Assembly (NCBI RefSeq): GCF_000003195.3
Contig: NC_012874.2
Location: forward strand, 59,835,768 to 59,899,767
Direction of reading: 5' to 3'
Length of the DNA: 64,000 nucleotides
From: Sorghum bicolor
Taxonomy: Eukaryota > Streptophyta > Magnoliopsida > Poales > Poaceae
Positions within the stretch are counted from its first letter, which is position 1. Each line of letters begins with the position of its first letter. The notes under the pieces were generated by a model, which did not search any database, had not been told where the DNA came from, and worked only from the letters and a program-made list of their open reading frames with translations. The position numbers and the translations under genes were made by a program. This document shows, one piece after another, positions 46,299 through 58,700 of the stretch.

Positions 46299-47445
46299 AC
46301 CTTTTGCTCGTCCCTGAGCAAACAGCTACAAAGGATGGATCCAAATGAACTCACCACATAACCAACCGGTTTGTGCATGTGTGGTTTTATATGTAGATGC
46401 TAAACTAAAGAATATTTTTGGAAGGAGAAGGGGTGCAAAATAATTATAATGCTCCTTTACTTGAAAAGATAATTCCTCTAACTTTGAACTTGAAATTTTG
46501 ATAACAAACTTGGGCTCATAAATCCGTCTTTTTCTTTCTTTCATGGAACTTTTGTCCACTATTTTTCTTGCAGTGCATCAGTTGTTTTTGTAACAAATAT
46601 TTTGTAGAGGAATGAAAGATTGAACTTGGAGCATTTGAACTTAAGATAATTGCCTAGCAAATAAGCAAGGGAAATATTTTGGTGTTCACTCTTAGTGTAA
46701 GAGTGAAACATTTTTTGATAGGTGAATATGGAATATATATGTGGTGCGTACTTCTAGAGTGGAAGTAGCAAAAGGGTTGATGCGACATGTTGTCCCGATC
46801 TTCACGACGTAGGATGAAGACCAATAACTAGCTGAAGAACAGCCGGATAACTTGCTGCAAGCAGCGATAACTAGTGCAACCTGGCAAATAAAACTCGAAG
46901 CCAACCACCGTCTTTAACCGGCAACCTGAATCGAGGATTCGTCCAACCACACTCTCAAGGAACCAACCAACATAGCCTACAATCAATCGAGGAAACCTCG
47001 AAGGGAGTAGGAGCACCAATTGGGAGTGGATGAAGCCGCCGCTTCTGCAATCCCGTGAGGAAATCACAAGAGCAAAGGGGTAGATATCACTCTTTGAATA
47101 TTTATTAGCACACAGCTAAACAAAAAGGAGTTCTATATTTCAATTATCAAAAGTCTGAGATTGCAATGAGTCTTAGGGGGTATTTATACCAGCAACAGCC
47201 CTGCTAGATAGGTGGAAACACAAATTGGAAAAGCTAAGGGGGACTATGTGAAAGGGTCTCTTCGAGATGACTTCCTCGAGAGTTCCCGCGTGGCTGTTGG
47301 TCTTCAGTGCAGTCTTTAGTGTTTTGGCAATAACTCTTTCTTGGAATCTCCAAATGACATGCGGTTTGTTGCCTTGGAAAGTTAACTTGATGGGCATTCA
47401 CAGCATGTATAGCTTGCTGTACGCAAAATTGTAGAATGGGCACCA
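46299..47445 (-). other. Retroelement-derived, unresolved sequence
   Basis: No intact frame. 46680-47440 may be part of another LTR or a 3' internal region. It joins the gag fragment at about 47445. Confidence 0.35.
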
Positions 47446-49154
47446 AATGACTCAAACTTTCAAACTCTTGAGAAGCATATTTGTCTTTGAGATGCGGCAA
47501 TAATCCTTAAAAGGCTAAATCGACTAACTACCAATCGTCGACTGTAACACTTGTTCTTTACATCCCGCAGCCTCTGCACAAAGCTTTCCACCAATTCATT
47601 ATTATGTTGTCTTAATCTTACTAAATCAGTAATCTTCTTCTCATGAACTCCAGAAAAGAAGTATTTATGAAATTGCTTCTCTAGGTCGGCCTAGGTAATT
47701 ACTGAATTTGGACGTAATGAAATAAAACCATGTAAAAGCCGATCCCACAAGGATGATGAAAATAAATGAACCCTTAGTTCATCTCTATTGGTAGCTTCTC
47801 CACATTGAATGATTAACCGATTGACATGCTCCATGGTCGACGTATCATCTTGTCTAGAGAAATTAGTGAAATCCGATACTTTGTACCGATTCGGGAGTGA
47901 AATTAAATCATAGGCAGGAGGATACGATGTTCGATAAGAATAAGTATTGACCTTGGGTTTTATCCCAAACTGATCTCTCATGACTTCTACTATCTTATCA
48001 GCCCAATAGGCATCGACATCTTGCCGATGTGCAGGTTGAACTTCTGGCACCTGCTGATAAGCTTCCACGTGTCTCTGGGGTACACGATCTCTAGCAAACA
48101 TTATATTAGGCACAGCTTGCTGACCGCCGATCTGCTGAGCAAGATTCATTGGCTGGCCTGTCGGTGCCTGATTCTAAAAATTGACCTGCATATGACCCTG
48201 CTGGCCTCCTGCAGCCTGGTGATTCTACTGTATTGCATGCGGGAAGATCAACTGCCCTATCCAGCCATTGTTGACGTTCATCGGCACAAGTCCTGCCGAT
48301 GGCTGGTAACTAGTTGTCACTGCTGGATTGACATAACCTGCCTGAGACATGAACCTTTGTTGTGTCAGTAATGGATTTGCCGATGTGTTTGCATTAGGCA
48401 TCTGGAACATGGGCGCTTGAAAATTCCTAGTAACTGGCCTTGCATTAGTCATTGTAGAATACTGAGGAACTTGAGTCATCGGCGAGACTGGAGGCGCCGA
48501 TGGCATGGGAGCTTTCCCTGCTGAGTCAGTTACCTGAGATGTCACAAAATTATTTGCAAAAAACTCTGGAGGCATACCATATCCCCACCAGTCGGGAGGA
48601 ACCTGACAGTTCTGAAATACAGACTCTGACATTGCCGATGCTGATAGATCTGTGTTGAGTTGAACCCGTCCTCCTTAGGTCATTGGATCATATCTCATTG
48701 GTGTAGATTGCTCGTTAGCCAACCCCAATGTGCTTAGAGGAGAAGTAACTTCTGTACCCACAACGGCTGGAGGAACCGATGGATCCACAACCGACGATAG
48801 TCCTAGCTGATGATATGCTGGGCCAGCATAGAGTGGTGGTGTCTGCCCTTCTTTAAAGGTTCGGACCACGACGTTGTATACAATATTGGACAACACATTG
48901 AAGTGATTAATGGAAGCATGATTAATAGCAATATTAACCATGTCTTGCAATTTACCAGGATTGGGATCAAAGGTAACCTGTCGAGGCAACGGCAGATCTT
49001 GCTTTTGGATAACCTCCCCGCTCCTGTTCACGCTGAAGGATTTCAGACAAAGCTGCCTGTATTCCTCCATAGCCACAGCTTGCTTCTATTCTTCCCTGAG
49101 ATCGGCTTCTGTCACGCCAATGACGTTGTCCGTGTCGAGCTCAGAAGTAGCCAT
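47446..49154 (-). pseudogene. Gypsy gag remnant
   Basis: From ATG at 49154 (minus) one frame runs to about 47690 with four or five internal stops (for example at 48672 and 48222). It has a Met/Pro/Gln-rich N-terminal part and the gag core: YDLISLPNRYKVSDFTNFS, EHVNRLIIQCGEA, LFSSSLWDRL. After a stop come ADLEKQFHKYFFSG and LVESFVQRLRDVK, then a frame change and SQEFESLSHLV. It lacks protease and pol. Confidence 0.85.
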
Positions 49155-49200
49155 GTCGATCTTGTTGATAGATAGGTCCCACTGGGCATGCCAAAAGATG

Positions 49201-49976
49201 TGTTGATGCAAAAGTGGATCCGCAAACACAAAGGGCTAATACCCAATTTTGATGTTGAGGCATGCCAGCCAATTTGACCTAACAATCGACAAAGGTGATA
49301 ACTTGAATACTTTGGTCCCGACAACAGCGATGCTCATGGATGCCACGGCCAACAGGTACTCACGCGGAACTCGAGAATTCATCGAGTATTACTTGTTGAA
49401 TCCCTGAGAACTCGTAAACATAGAAAATATGCGAGTTGACGAAGTCGTCAAAAAAGTAGATGTAAAACTTATGTATGATATTGATTGATTGTTCTTCTTA
49501 CATTGCTGCTAGGTCGATATTTATACTCTGACCTAAAGAGTTACAACCGTATACGACTAGGATCTAATTTAGACAAAACATGACTCTTTCATAAGGCATG
49601 CTTTAATAAATATAGAAAACAACACCTATCTATTCCGGTATTTGCTTCAATTACGATGAAGCCTTTTGGCTCCTGCTTCATCGGCACACTCCTTGTAGCT
49701 TCCTTAGCAATTCCCATGTTTTCCTTCATCGGCGTCGGTGATCAGTTACCTTCATCAGCATCGGCGATCAATCACTCTCTATCGGCATCGATGATCAATC
49801 GGCAATGACTAGTAGCCATCATCTCCATCCTCAGGCCAGCAGCATCCTCCACCTGTCATCCTGTCATCGACATCATCGGCTATCGACAATCTTCTTATCG
49901 GCTTGACACAGCATTTTCCTGACTGCCGATTAGTTCTTCCTGACCATCCTGACTCATGCCTAAAACGGTGTCAACA
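49201..49976 (-). mobile_element. 5' LTR of the gag-bearing gypsy element (776 bp)
   Basis: Minus strand: TGTTGACACCGTTTT at 49976 to TGCATCAACA at 49201. It is followed (49200-49180, minus) by a primer-binding-like TGGCATGCCCAGTGGGA. No matching 3' LTR is in the window. Confidence 0.8.
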
Positions 49977-51013
49977 GAATGTATGGTGTTTTGGGTAGTA
50001 GGCCCTAGAACAAGGGTTATTTGGGTGTTTCTTAGTGGAAGGTCTGATGCGGCTAGAAGTTGGTCTCATAGATATTTATGGTTGTTGCTTCTGGTTCTAG
50101 ACATACTAGAGGTTGCTTTTTGTGTGCCACACCTAACCATTTGGTTTCTCGATGGACAACTATTGTTGGTACTCAGAGGTCTTACTCTCGAGCAGAGCTT
50201 CTGGTAAGACGCTCTAATCAATGGTCTCAGAACACAAGCTATATAGTGGCTCAAGTATCACTTCTTATCCTTGGTACAATGCCTCTATGGGGGTTCTATT
50301 TATAGCATGGGTAGGACAGTACAACAACCCACTATTACAAGAACACCCCTGATGGTGCCCTCTACTGGAAGGAACCGATAGGCGGGCGATTATATATGTA
50401 CATTTTGTTAGAATGTGCCCATTCCTAGGTAACATGCTTCTAGCTTGTGAACTGCTCGACCCTATCACCTTCAACAGTGTAGCTAGGACAAAGCTTCGTG
50501 TAAAGATCTTCACCCTCCGAGGAGTGTTCCCCTAGCCAAGCGAGAACCTGTACTGCCTTTCTCGCTAGTGCTTCCCTACACAAGGACTGAAAACAAATGT
50601 GTCATGGTAAAAACAAGGAGTTGGAGGCAGGGGCCAAAGGGCGATCCTCGGACAGTGTAGTGGATGGACAGCCCTCGTTGATAAGCCATGACAAAAAAAC
50701 TATTGTTCGCTGATTTGTTGTGAGAGAAAAACACTGTTGAATGGCTGACAGATTCGGCTGATAAGGTCAAGCCAACAAAGTTAGGTGGACAGGACGGCAT
50801 GGCAGGTCCTAGCTTGGTAGGTAAGACAGCTCTAGCACCTAGGACAGGACGGCATGGCAGGTCCCAATGCCGGAAGGGATGACGTGGTGGTCCATTGATG
50901 CAACGCCCTGTTCTGGCTAAACGGCATAGCAAACACTGGTGTGTGGGGCTCCTATTTATTTAATAACTTTCTAGAGGCCGCTGAATTTTTGAACGCTGCT
51001 ATAAATCTATTTA
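49977..51013. other. Probable old LTR or retroelement remnant
   Basis: No coding family is recognised. A TATTTATAG promoter-like site and TGATGCGG motifs give a loose LTR-like look. Borders are not definable. Confidence 0.3.
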
Positions 51014-51255
51014 GGCCTTGTTTACTTCCAAAAAAATTTGCAAAATTTTTCACATTCCCCGTCACATCGAATCTTTAGACGCATGCATGGAGTATTAAAT
51101 ATAGACGAAAATAAAAACTAATTGCACAGTTTGGTCGAAATGGACGAGACGAATCTTTTGAGTCTAGTTAATCCATGATTGGACAATATTTGTCAAATAC
51201 AAACGAAAGTACTACAGTATCTATTTCCCAAAAATTTTCGGAACTAAACAAGGCC
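51014..51255 (+). mobile_element. Tourist-like MITE 3
   Basis: GGCCTTGTTTACTT with complementary AACTAAACAAGGCC, TTA on both sides. Confidence 0.9.
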
Positions 51256-51431
51256 TTATAGAGGTGGGTGGATACCTGCCTCTTCAGATGTTTATTTTCA
51301 GAGATAGGTGGATAGAGACAGTTATATGGCCACCTCTACACTTCTGATATTGTATCTGTATGCATGTGAGATAGTGTTCCCGTTTTATGCTCCCGATTCC
51401 TTGCCGTTTCAACATGTTTCTGATCATATTA

Positions 51432-51675
51432 GGCCTTGTTTAGATCCAAAAACTTTCATTTGTATCTAGGTATTGTAGCACTTTCGTTTGTATTTGGCAA
51501 TTATAATCTAATTATGGACTAATTAGGCTCAAAAAATTTATTTTGCAAAATATAAGCAAACTATGCAATTAGTTATTTTTTATCTATATGTAATACTTCA
51601 TGTATGTGCCGCAAGATTCGATGTAACGGGGAATCTTGAAAAGTTTCTAGATTTTGGATCGAACTAAACAGGGCC
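51432..51675 (-). mobile_element. Tourist-like MITE 4
   Basis: GGCCTTGTTTAGATCC and GAACTAAACAGGGCC termini, TTA on both sides. The body is inverted relative to MITE 3. Confidence 0.88.
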
Positions 51676-51805
51676 TTAGTTCATTTTCGCAATGCCTCGA
51701 ATCCTGAGTTCATTTCCAATCCCATTCATTTTCACCCTAATACGACAGCAGAACAGCATAGTAACCATGTACCTCTCTGGTGTCCTCCTCCTTCCCCCAC
51801 CTATA

Positions 51806-51814
51806 TATAAAAGG
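51806..51814 (+). promoter_or_regulatory. TATA-like box before a short Cys-containing ORF
   Basis: TATATAAAAG lies about 110 bp before the ATG at 51924. Confidence 0.4.
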
Positions 51815-51923
51815 AGAATCTAGGGTCCAGCAAAGAAAGGTGTAGGGTTGTTACCCTCACTGGTAGCTGGAACCTGAAAAATCTTGTGTTCATTTTCCAT
51901 TTGTGACGGTTGAGAGAGATTCT

Positions 51924-52019
51924 ATGGTTTTGGACGCTGACATGAGTCAACAAAGGTGCATGGTGGGTACATGCTCCTTGTCGGGCACATCAAAGTGTCA
52001 ACACAAATGTTCAGGCTAA
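51924..52019 (+). CDS. Possible 31-residue Cys-containing peptide
   Basis: ATG to TAA encodes 31 residues, with RCMVGTCSLSG and KCQHKC holding four Cys in its second half. A TATA-like box lies upstream. No signal peptide is present in this frame, so it may be a last exon, a relic or chance. It ends 60 bp from the convergent cysteine-rich gene. Confidence 0.25.
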   Translation: MVLDADMSQQRCMVGTCSLSGTSKCQHKCSG

Positions 52020-52078
52020 GAACACCTTTTATTTTTTTGGCATGTTCTTTGTACCACAAAAGTCACATCTTACAGAGC

Positions 52079-52579
52079 CTACACTAGTGGTGTAGCCCCA
52101 TGTCTTGGATCTTTGTTGCAGCAGCATTCGTCCTTCATCGGGTTTTTCTTGCTTTCGCAGTGGGAACCAACACCAGTGTAGCCCCATCCTCGACAAGCAA
52201 GAAAGCACCCATAAGGTCTGCAAATTGGGTACTGCCTGCAATCTATCTCTGCTCGTGGCAGTGGCAGTTTATTTTCCTGGCAGCAATTGAAGCCTACATA
52301 TCCAAGATAAAAAACATCAAACCAGACAGTATCAGACACTTCCTCCTGCAGCACTAGAAGCCTACATATCTAACACATTAATTTCATTAAATTTATTGGA
52401 GCACTAACACTAACTAATGTTTCGATATCATAAAAAATGAAGTATACATAAAAGTATGTTTTACCTGAGAGGCTAGCGGCTCGGTAGGAGGGTGACGTAG
52501 CAAACATGATCCCAAGAACCAAGAACAATGCAGCCCACAGGTACACAATCCTTGTCGTAGAGATCTTGAGTAGTGCCAT
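52079..52579 (-). CDS. Small secreted cysteine-rich protein, unrecognised family
   Basis: Exons complement(52465-52579) and complement(52079-52353) join in frame (donor GTAAAACA, acceptor TTCTAG) to 129 residues. The N-terminal ~27 residues form a signal peptide: a basic start (ALLKISTTR) followed by IVYLWAALFLVLGIMFA, then TSPSYRAA. The mature part has ten Cys in the order CC, C, C, C, C, C, CCC (GFNCCQ, IDCRQYPICR, YGCFLACRGWGY, HCES, DECCCN). The size and layout suggest a secreted, disulfide-rich peptide, as in plant defence or signalling peptides. The spacing does not fit a defensin, LTP, snakin or thionin pattern I can name. A minus-strand TATA box is at 52661-52670. Tourist-like MITEs lie on both sides. 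Confidence 0.7.
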
Positions 52580-52660
52580 GAAGAAGAGAATTTTGCTACT
52601 CTCCTCTTTCTGTGACAAGGAGAAGATTTCTAATGTTTGAATTATGCATCTACTGTATTG

Positions 52661-52670
52661 GTATTTATAG
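52661..52670 (-). promoter_or_regulatory. TATA box of the cysteine-rich protein gene
   Basis: Minus-strand CTATAAATAC, 82 bp upstream of the ATG. Confidence 0.7.
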
Positions 52671-53003
52671 GGAAGCACAACCATCCTCATTTAACATATG
52701 TATCTTAATAAGATTTATGTGATTTACTAGATATCTTGCACTAGTGTTTTGATATCTTAAACTATCTTATTATACTACAATAAATATACTTGAGTATCCA
52801 ATCTAATCCCTTACAAAAATGTGTTGCCTTACATTTATGGTAGCTACTATATTAATTACATGAGCGCTCAAACATCTTCTTAGATGCTATTAAATACATG
52901 TATCTGGAGCAGTCCCTGCCGCTGCCGATTGAGCGGTCAGAATACAAGGAAAAAAATGTCAGGCTAGACCCACCTTTTTTCATAAAGTATATATTTAGAC
53001 CAA

Positions 53004-53246
53004 GGCCTTGTTTAGTTCCAAAATATTTTGCAAAATGGACACTGTAGCTTTTTCGTTTGTATTTGACAAATATTGTCCAATCCTGGACTAACTAGGCTCA
53101 AAAGATTTGTCTCGTCAATTCCGACCAAACTGTGCAATTAATTTTTATTTTTGTCTATATTTAGTACTTCATGCATGTGTCTAAAGATTCGATGTGACGG
53201 GGAATCTGAAAAATTTTGCAAAATTTTTTGGGAACTAAACAAGGCC
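53004..53246 (-). mobile_element. Tourist-like MITE 5
   Basis: GGCCTTGTTTAGTTCC and its complement, CAA on both sides. Confidence 0.9.
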
Positions 53247-53674
53247 CAAGAAATTAGTGTTACGGTGTCAATGTGTCATCACATCTGAACCATCACCACA
53301 TGTTACTTGTGATGTTTTCCCATAAAGTCATTTAAAAATGTGTGGACATTCTACACAACTTATATTGAAAATTTTCTGATCCTTTTATGAAACCAAATGT
53401 ATGTCACAAAGTAATTACTCAACATGTTAAAATACAATTCTTCACAAATACCAAAAGCCGGACTATGGTTAGGGTAGATTTTTCCGAGGAAACACTATGC
53501 TAGAACAAGCAATCATTGTTAGGGCCATTGCCAGTCATGCTGGAGCCAGTAGTGGTTGCTTATCACCCATGGTTCATAAGCCTAGGATCCAGAAAATTTA
53601 TGGGAAGCGTTATTCACCCGGTAATGAGGTCACCTATCATTGTCAGCTCAAACCACCACACGTCAGTGAAATAT
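53247..53674. other. Spacer between MITEs
   Basis: No gene recognised. CACTATGCTAGAACAAGC at 53491 looks like a CACTA terminus, but no partner was found. Confidence 0.35.
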
Positions 53675-53917
53675 GGCCTTGTTTAGTTCACCCCGAAATC
53701 CAAAAAGTTTTCAAGATTCCCTGTCACATCAAATCTTGCGGCTCATGCATGAAACATTAAATATAGACGAAAATAAAAACTAATCACACAGTTTAACTGT
53801 AAATCATGAGACGAATCTTTTGAGCCTAGTTAGTCTATGATTGGACAATATTTACCACAAACAAACGAAAGTGCTACAATTCCGAAAACTTTTCAGTTTT
53901 CGGAACTAAACAAGGCC
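53675..53917 (+). mobile_element. Tourist-like MITE 6
   Basis: GGCCTTGTTTAGTTC and GAACTAAACAAGGCC, TAT on both sides. Confidence 0.9.
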
Positions 53918-54059
53918 TATGAATTGCGGGTCATGCGACAAACATGTAGTGGTAGGTGTCATATTACTGTTAGCAAAGGATATGACCCCCAACATTGATA
54001 TATCACTGATAGGTCATGCCACGAGCTGGAAGTGATATTTTCCTGTGGAGATGTTCCTA

Positions 54060-54301
54060 GGGCTTGTTTAGATGCAAAAACTTTTTGGATTTTAGCACTG
54101 TAGTACTTTCGTTTTTATTTGACAAACATTGTTCAATCATGGAGTAACTAGGCTTAAAAGATTCGTCTCGCGATTTACAGACAAACTGTGTAATTAGTTT
54201 TATTTTTATCTATATTTAATACTCCATGCATGTGCCGCAAAATTCGATATTATGAGGAATATTGTAAAGTTTTAGGTTTTTGAGTGCATCTAAACAAAGG
54301 C
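54060..54301 (-). mobile_element. Tourist-like MITE 7
   Basis: GGGCTTGTTTAGATGC with GCATCTAAACAAAGGC, CTA on both sides. It is more diverged than the other copies. Confidence 0.82.
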
Positions 54302-54803
54302 CTATGTCCTTTGTCGCAAAGTCCCCACATCTATTTTTCTTCCATGAAAACGTTCCCTTCCGTGTGCATTGTTGAGTTCATTTTTTTCTCTTTTTTTCCC
54401 TTCCGCTTTCTCGCGTTTAGTTGAGTGTTTTTTTATTGTTCTTTTTTGTCTCCTGTTTTTTCTTATACATGCAGAAAAAATAGAAGATAATGAATATAGT
54501 ATTTTAAGTTTTTGAAATTCTAATCCTTTCCTAATATATAAATATTTCCATCAGTAAGGCCTGTTTGGAACGCGGTAATTTTTCCCTGTTCCCGAGCTCA
54601 TTCCTATGAAATTTCTGCATAATTCCTGTGAAATCCATGCGTTCCAAATTGGCCCTTAAGTTGATGGAATTTTAAGTATATTAGAAATAAAGCTTATAAT
54701 ATTAGGATCTGGACTAGGCGATGGTCTAATCAATCTGTGGACTGAAATATTAAGTAGTTTGTCATCCAATCTATATCGATCTGCGTACCTATTTATATTC
54801 AGA

Positions 54804-54805
<2 letters not shown>
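54302..54805. other. AT/T-rich intergenic sequence
   Basis: 54370-54480 is T-rich. No gene or repeat family is recognised. Confidence 0.4.

Positions 54806-54842
<37 letters not shown>
54806..54842. repeat. (AT)n microsatellite
   Basis: About 18 AT units in a row, just 6 bp before the CACTA-4 terminus. Confidence 0.95.
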
Positions 54843-54843
<1 letters not shown>

Positions 54844-54892
54844 CACAACACTACTAGAGAACAGACCTTTCGTCGATGTGCCAAATGAGCTT

Positions 54893-55170
54893 TAGTCCCG
54901 GCATTTTTGGCGCCCAGGACAAAAGAAATCTTTAGTCCCGGTTGGTAAAGCCAACCGGGACTAACGGTCCCTCCCCAACGGCTCTGGTGTCAGGCGCTGT
55001 CGGAGAGGGACCTTTAGGCCCGGTTGGTGTTACCAACCGGGAGTAAATACTTACCTTTAGCCCCGGTTTGTGACACTAACCGGGACTAAAGCTTTTGTCC
55101 CGGTCGTGGGCACTAGCCGGGGCTAAAGGTAGGGATTTACTCCCGGTTGGTAACACCAACCGGGACTAAA
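54893..55170. repeat. Left subterminal hairpins of CACTA-4
   Basis: Five pairs of TTTAGTCCCGGTTGG and CCAACCGGGACTAA with short loops. The motif core differs from CACTA-2 (GTCCCGG instead of GCACCGG). Confidence 0.9.
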
Positions 55171-55180
55171 CCCTCCCCGC

Positions 55181-55188
55181 TATAAATT
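55181..55188 (+). promoter_or_regulatory. TATA box of the CACTA-4 transposase transcript
   Basis: TATAAATT lies directly after the last subterminal hairpin. Confidence 0.6.
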
Positions 55189-55736
55189 GAATCTCCCTCC
55201 TCCCTTCTTCCTCTCCCTGCCCGAGCTCGAGGTGCTTTGTTCTTGCTTGTTCTTCCATTGTTCTTGCTTGTTAGTGCTCTCATCTCCCACGATCGATCCA
55301 TTTCAACGCTTCTACGCCGTCGTCGATTTGTTTGAAAGGTTGCTAGCTTCATCCTCCTATGTTTCTCACCGCCATATGTAATTTCATATTGGACATATGT
55401 CTATTTTGATTATTTCATGTTGTCATCTCTCCAATCATCGTCTTCTCATGTTTGAATTTTTTTGAACGATGCTAAGTGTGTGCCCGCTAAAAACTAGTAT
55501 ACACAAATCATTACTACTATGTATACACGAATCATGTTAAGTTCTATTATAGATATTATAGGATATTTTCTACTTCAATATGTTCATGTTCTTATTTTAA
55601 AATATTAATAATATAATTTTTGTTTTAATTGTTAAATAAATTGTTTTTCACTTTAAAAATTATTGAAATTAATTTTCTTTACTGATAAAATTATAGCTTT
55701 TAATAAAAAAATTACAATTCCATGATAATGCAGATA

Positions 55737-58700
55737 ATGGCATGCCATTGGATGTATAATGTTGATCGCCGCTCCAACGAGTTCATTGAGGGCGTGTGAG
55801 AATTCCGCAGAGTGGCGGAGCAAAATAAGCGGGATGGTTTTATGTGCTGCCCATGTGCCGTTTGTAAGAATTTGAAGGAATTTTCAAACTCAAGAGAAAT
55901 TCACTTGCACTTGTTCACGAATGGTTTCATGCCAAACTATATTTGTTGGACCAAACACGGAGAGTCTGGGGTTATGATGGAAGAAGGTGAAAAAGAGCAA
56001 GCGTACCCTGACGATGTTTTTTGCTCAATACTGCGACTTCGCAGTAGAGGACGAAGGTGATGAAGACGGGGATGCAGGAAACAGTATCGTTGATGATGAC
56101 GATGCTCTTGGTGATGTCATTCGCGACGCACAGAGAGATTGCGAAAGTGCAAAGGAGAAGGCTAAATTTGACCAAATGCTAGAGGATCACAAGAAGCTAC
56201 TCTACCTGTCGGCCGAAGAGGGACAGAAAAAGCTAGGAACGACACTTGAGTTGTTACAGTGGAAGGTAGAGAATGGTATTTCTGACAAGGCATTTGGAAA
56301 ATTACTAAAGATCCAAAAAAAAGATGCTTCCGAAGCCTAATGAGTTACCCACCACTACATACGAAGCAAAAAAGATCGTCTGCCCTTTGGGATTACAAAT
56401 CGAGAAGATACATGCATGCCCTAATGACTGCATCCTGTACCGTGGCGAGCACGAGAAATTAGATGAATGCCCTGTTTGCCATGCGTCACGGTACAAGATC
56501 TTGCGAGATGACCCTGGCGATGTTGAGGATGAAGAACGTCCGAGAAAGAGAATCCCTGCCAAGGTTATGTGGTATGCTCCAATAATTCCACGCCTAAAAC
56601 GTTTGTTCAGAAATAAGGAGCATGCAAAGTTGTTGCGATGGCACAAAGAAGACCGTAAGGTGGACAACATGTTGAGACACCCTGCTGATGGTTCTCAGTG
56701 GAGAGGAATTGATAGAGAATTCCCGGAATTTGCAGAGGACGCAAGAAACCTAAGGTTCGCATTGAGTACGGATGGATTTAATCCTTTTGGGGACCAGAGC
56801 TCTAGTCATAGCACTTGGCCCGTTACTCTATGTATCTACAACCTTCCTCCGTGGTTATGCATGAAGCGTAAGTTCATTATGATGCCGGTGCTCATCCAAG
56901 GTCCGAAGCAACCTGGCAACGACATCGATGTTTACCTGAGGCCATTGGTTGAGGAACTCTAGTTTCTATGGAGCAAACCAGGTGTGTGTATGTGGGATGA
57001 GTACAAACAGGAAGCATTCGACCTACGAGCATTGTTGTTCATGACAATCAATGATTGGCCAGCTCTAAGCAATCTTTCAGGACAGACAAACAAGGGATAT
57101 AATGCTTGCACCCATTGCTTTGGTGACCTTCAAGCTATCTATTTGAAAAAATGCCGAAAGGTCGTGTACCTTGGCCATCGTCGATTTCTTGCTAAGAACC
57201 ACCAGTTGAGAAAGAAAGGCAAACATTTTAAAGGTACGGCAGAACACCGGTCCAAGCCAGGCAACCGAGATGGGGCAGAGGTATTCGAGATGGTCAAAGA
57301 TTTGAAAGTAGTGTTTGGAAAGGGAGAAGGCAGCGAACCTATTCCGAAAGACGCTTCAGGGCGTGCCCCAATGTGGAAGAAAAAGTCAATATTTTGGGAG
57401 CTACCATATTGGAAACACCTTGAGGTCCGCCACTCCATCGACGTGATGCACCTGACCAAGAATCTTTGTGTCAATCTCCTAGGGTTTATGGGTGTGTTTG
57501 GAAAGCCTAAGGATACCCTTGAGGCTCGAGAGGACTTAAAGCGCATGAAAGAACGAGACAACCTGCATCCAGAGCAGACAGATGATGGACGCCAGTATTT
57601 AAGACCTGCTAGCTACACTCTTAGCAATGAGGAGAAGGAAATCATGTTTGAGTGCCTAAGCAGCATCAAGGTCCCATCTGGGTTCTCCTCCAACATAAAG
57701 CGTATAATAAATGTGCCAGAGAAAAAATTTGTCAACTTAAAATCGCACGACTGCGACGTGATTATGACACAACTGCTTCCGGTTGCCTTAAGAGGAATTC
57801 TACCTCCACATGTACGTCTGGTCACCGTGAAGTTGTGTGCATTCCTCAATGCAATTTCTCAGAAGGCAATCAATCCTCTTGATCTAGCTACTCTACAGAA
57901 TGATGTGGTTCAATGTCTTGTCAGCTTTGAGTTGGTGTTTCCTCCATCTTTCTTTGATATCATGACACATCTCCTAGTTCATCTGGTCAGAGAGATTCAT
58001 ATTCTGGGTCCTGTCTTCCTACACAACATGTTTCCCTTAGAGAGATTTATGGGTGTACTGAAAAAATATGTTCACCAGCGGGGTCGGCCAGAAGGAAGCA
58101 TTATCAAGGGATACAGGACAGAGGAGGTCATTGAGTTCTGTGTGGACTTTATTCCTGATCTTGACCCGATTGGTCTTCCTGAATCAAGGTATGAGGGGAG
58201 ACTCAGTGGAAAGGGTACACTACGAAAGAAAACATATATCAGCCAGGGTGATGATTTATTCAATAAAGCGCACTACACAGTCCTTCGAAACTCCATTGTG
58301 GTGGAACCCTATATTGAGGAACACATGGATTTTGTACGATCCGAGAATCATGGAAAGAATGAGACTTGGGTTACGCATCATCACATGGAAACATTCGGTG
58401 ACTGGTTGCGAAAAAAATGCCAGGGTGATAAAGATATTGGAGATGAACTTTATTTGTTGGCTAGGCAACCAGCATGGCACGTCCTCACATACAAAGGGTA
58501 CGAGATAAATGGAAATACATTTTACACTGTATCACAAGATAAAAAGAGTACCAACCAAAACAGTGGTGTCCGTGTGGATGCCACGGACACGAATGGGGAC
58601 AGGCACACATATTATGGTCGTATAGAGGAGATTTGGGAACTAGACTATGCACATAATTTTAAAGTCCCTTTATTCCGATGCCAATGAGTGAAGATGAAAG

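Noticed and set aside
53491..54060. Possible small CACTA element starting CACTATGCTAGAAC
   Set aside because: No inverted terminus or 3-bp duplication could be found; two MITEs further confuse the borders.
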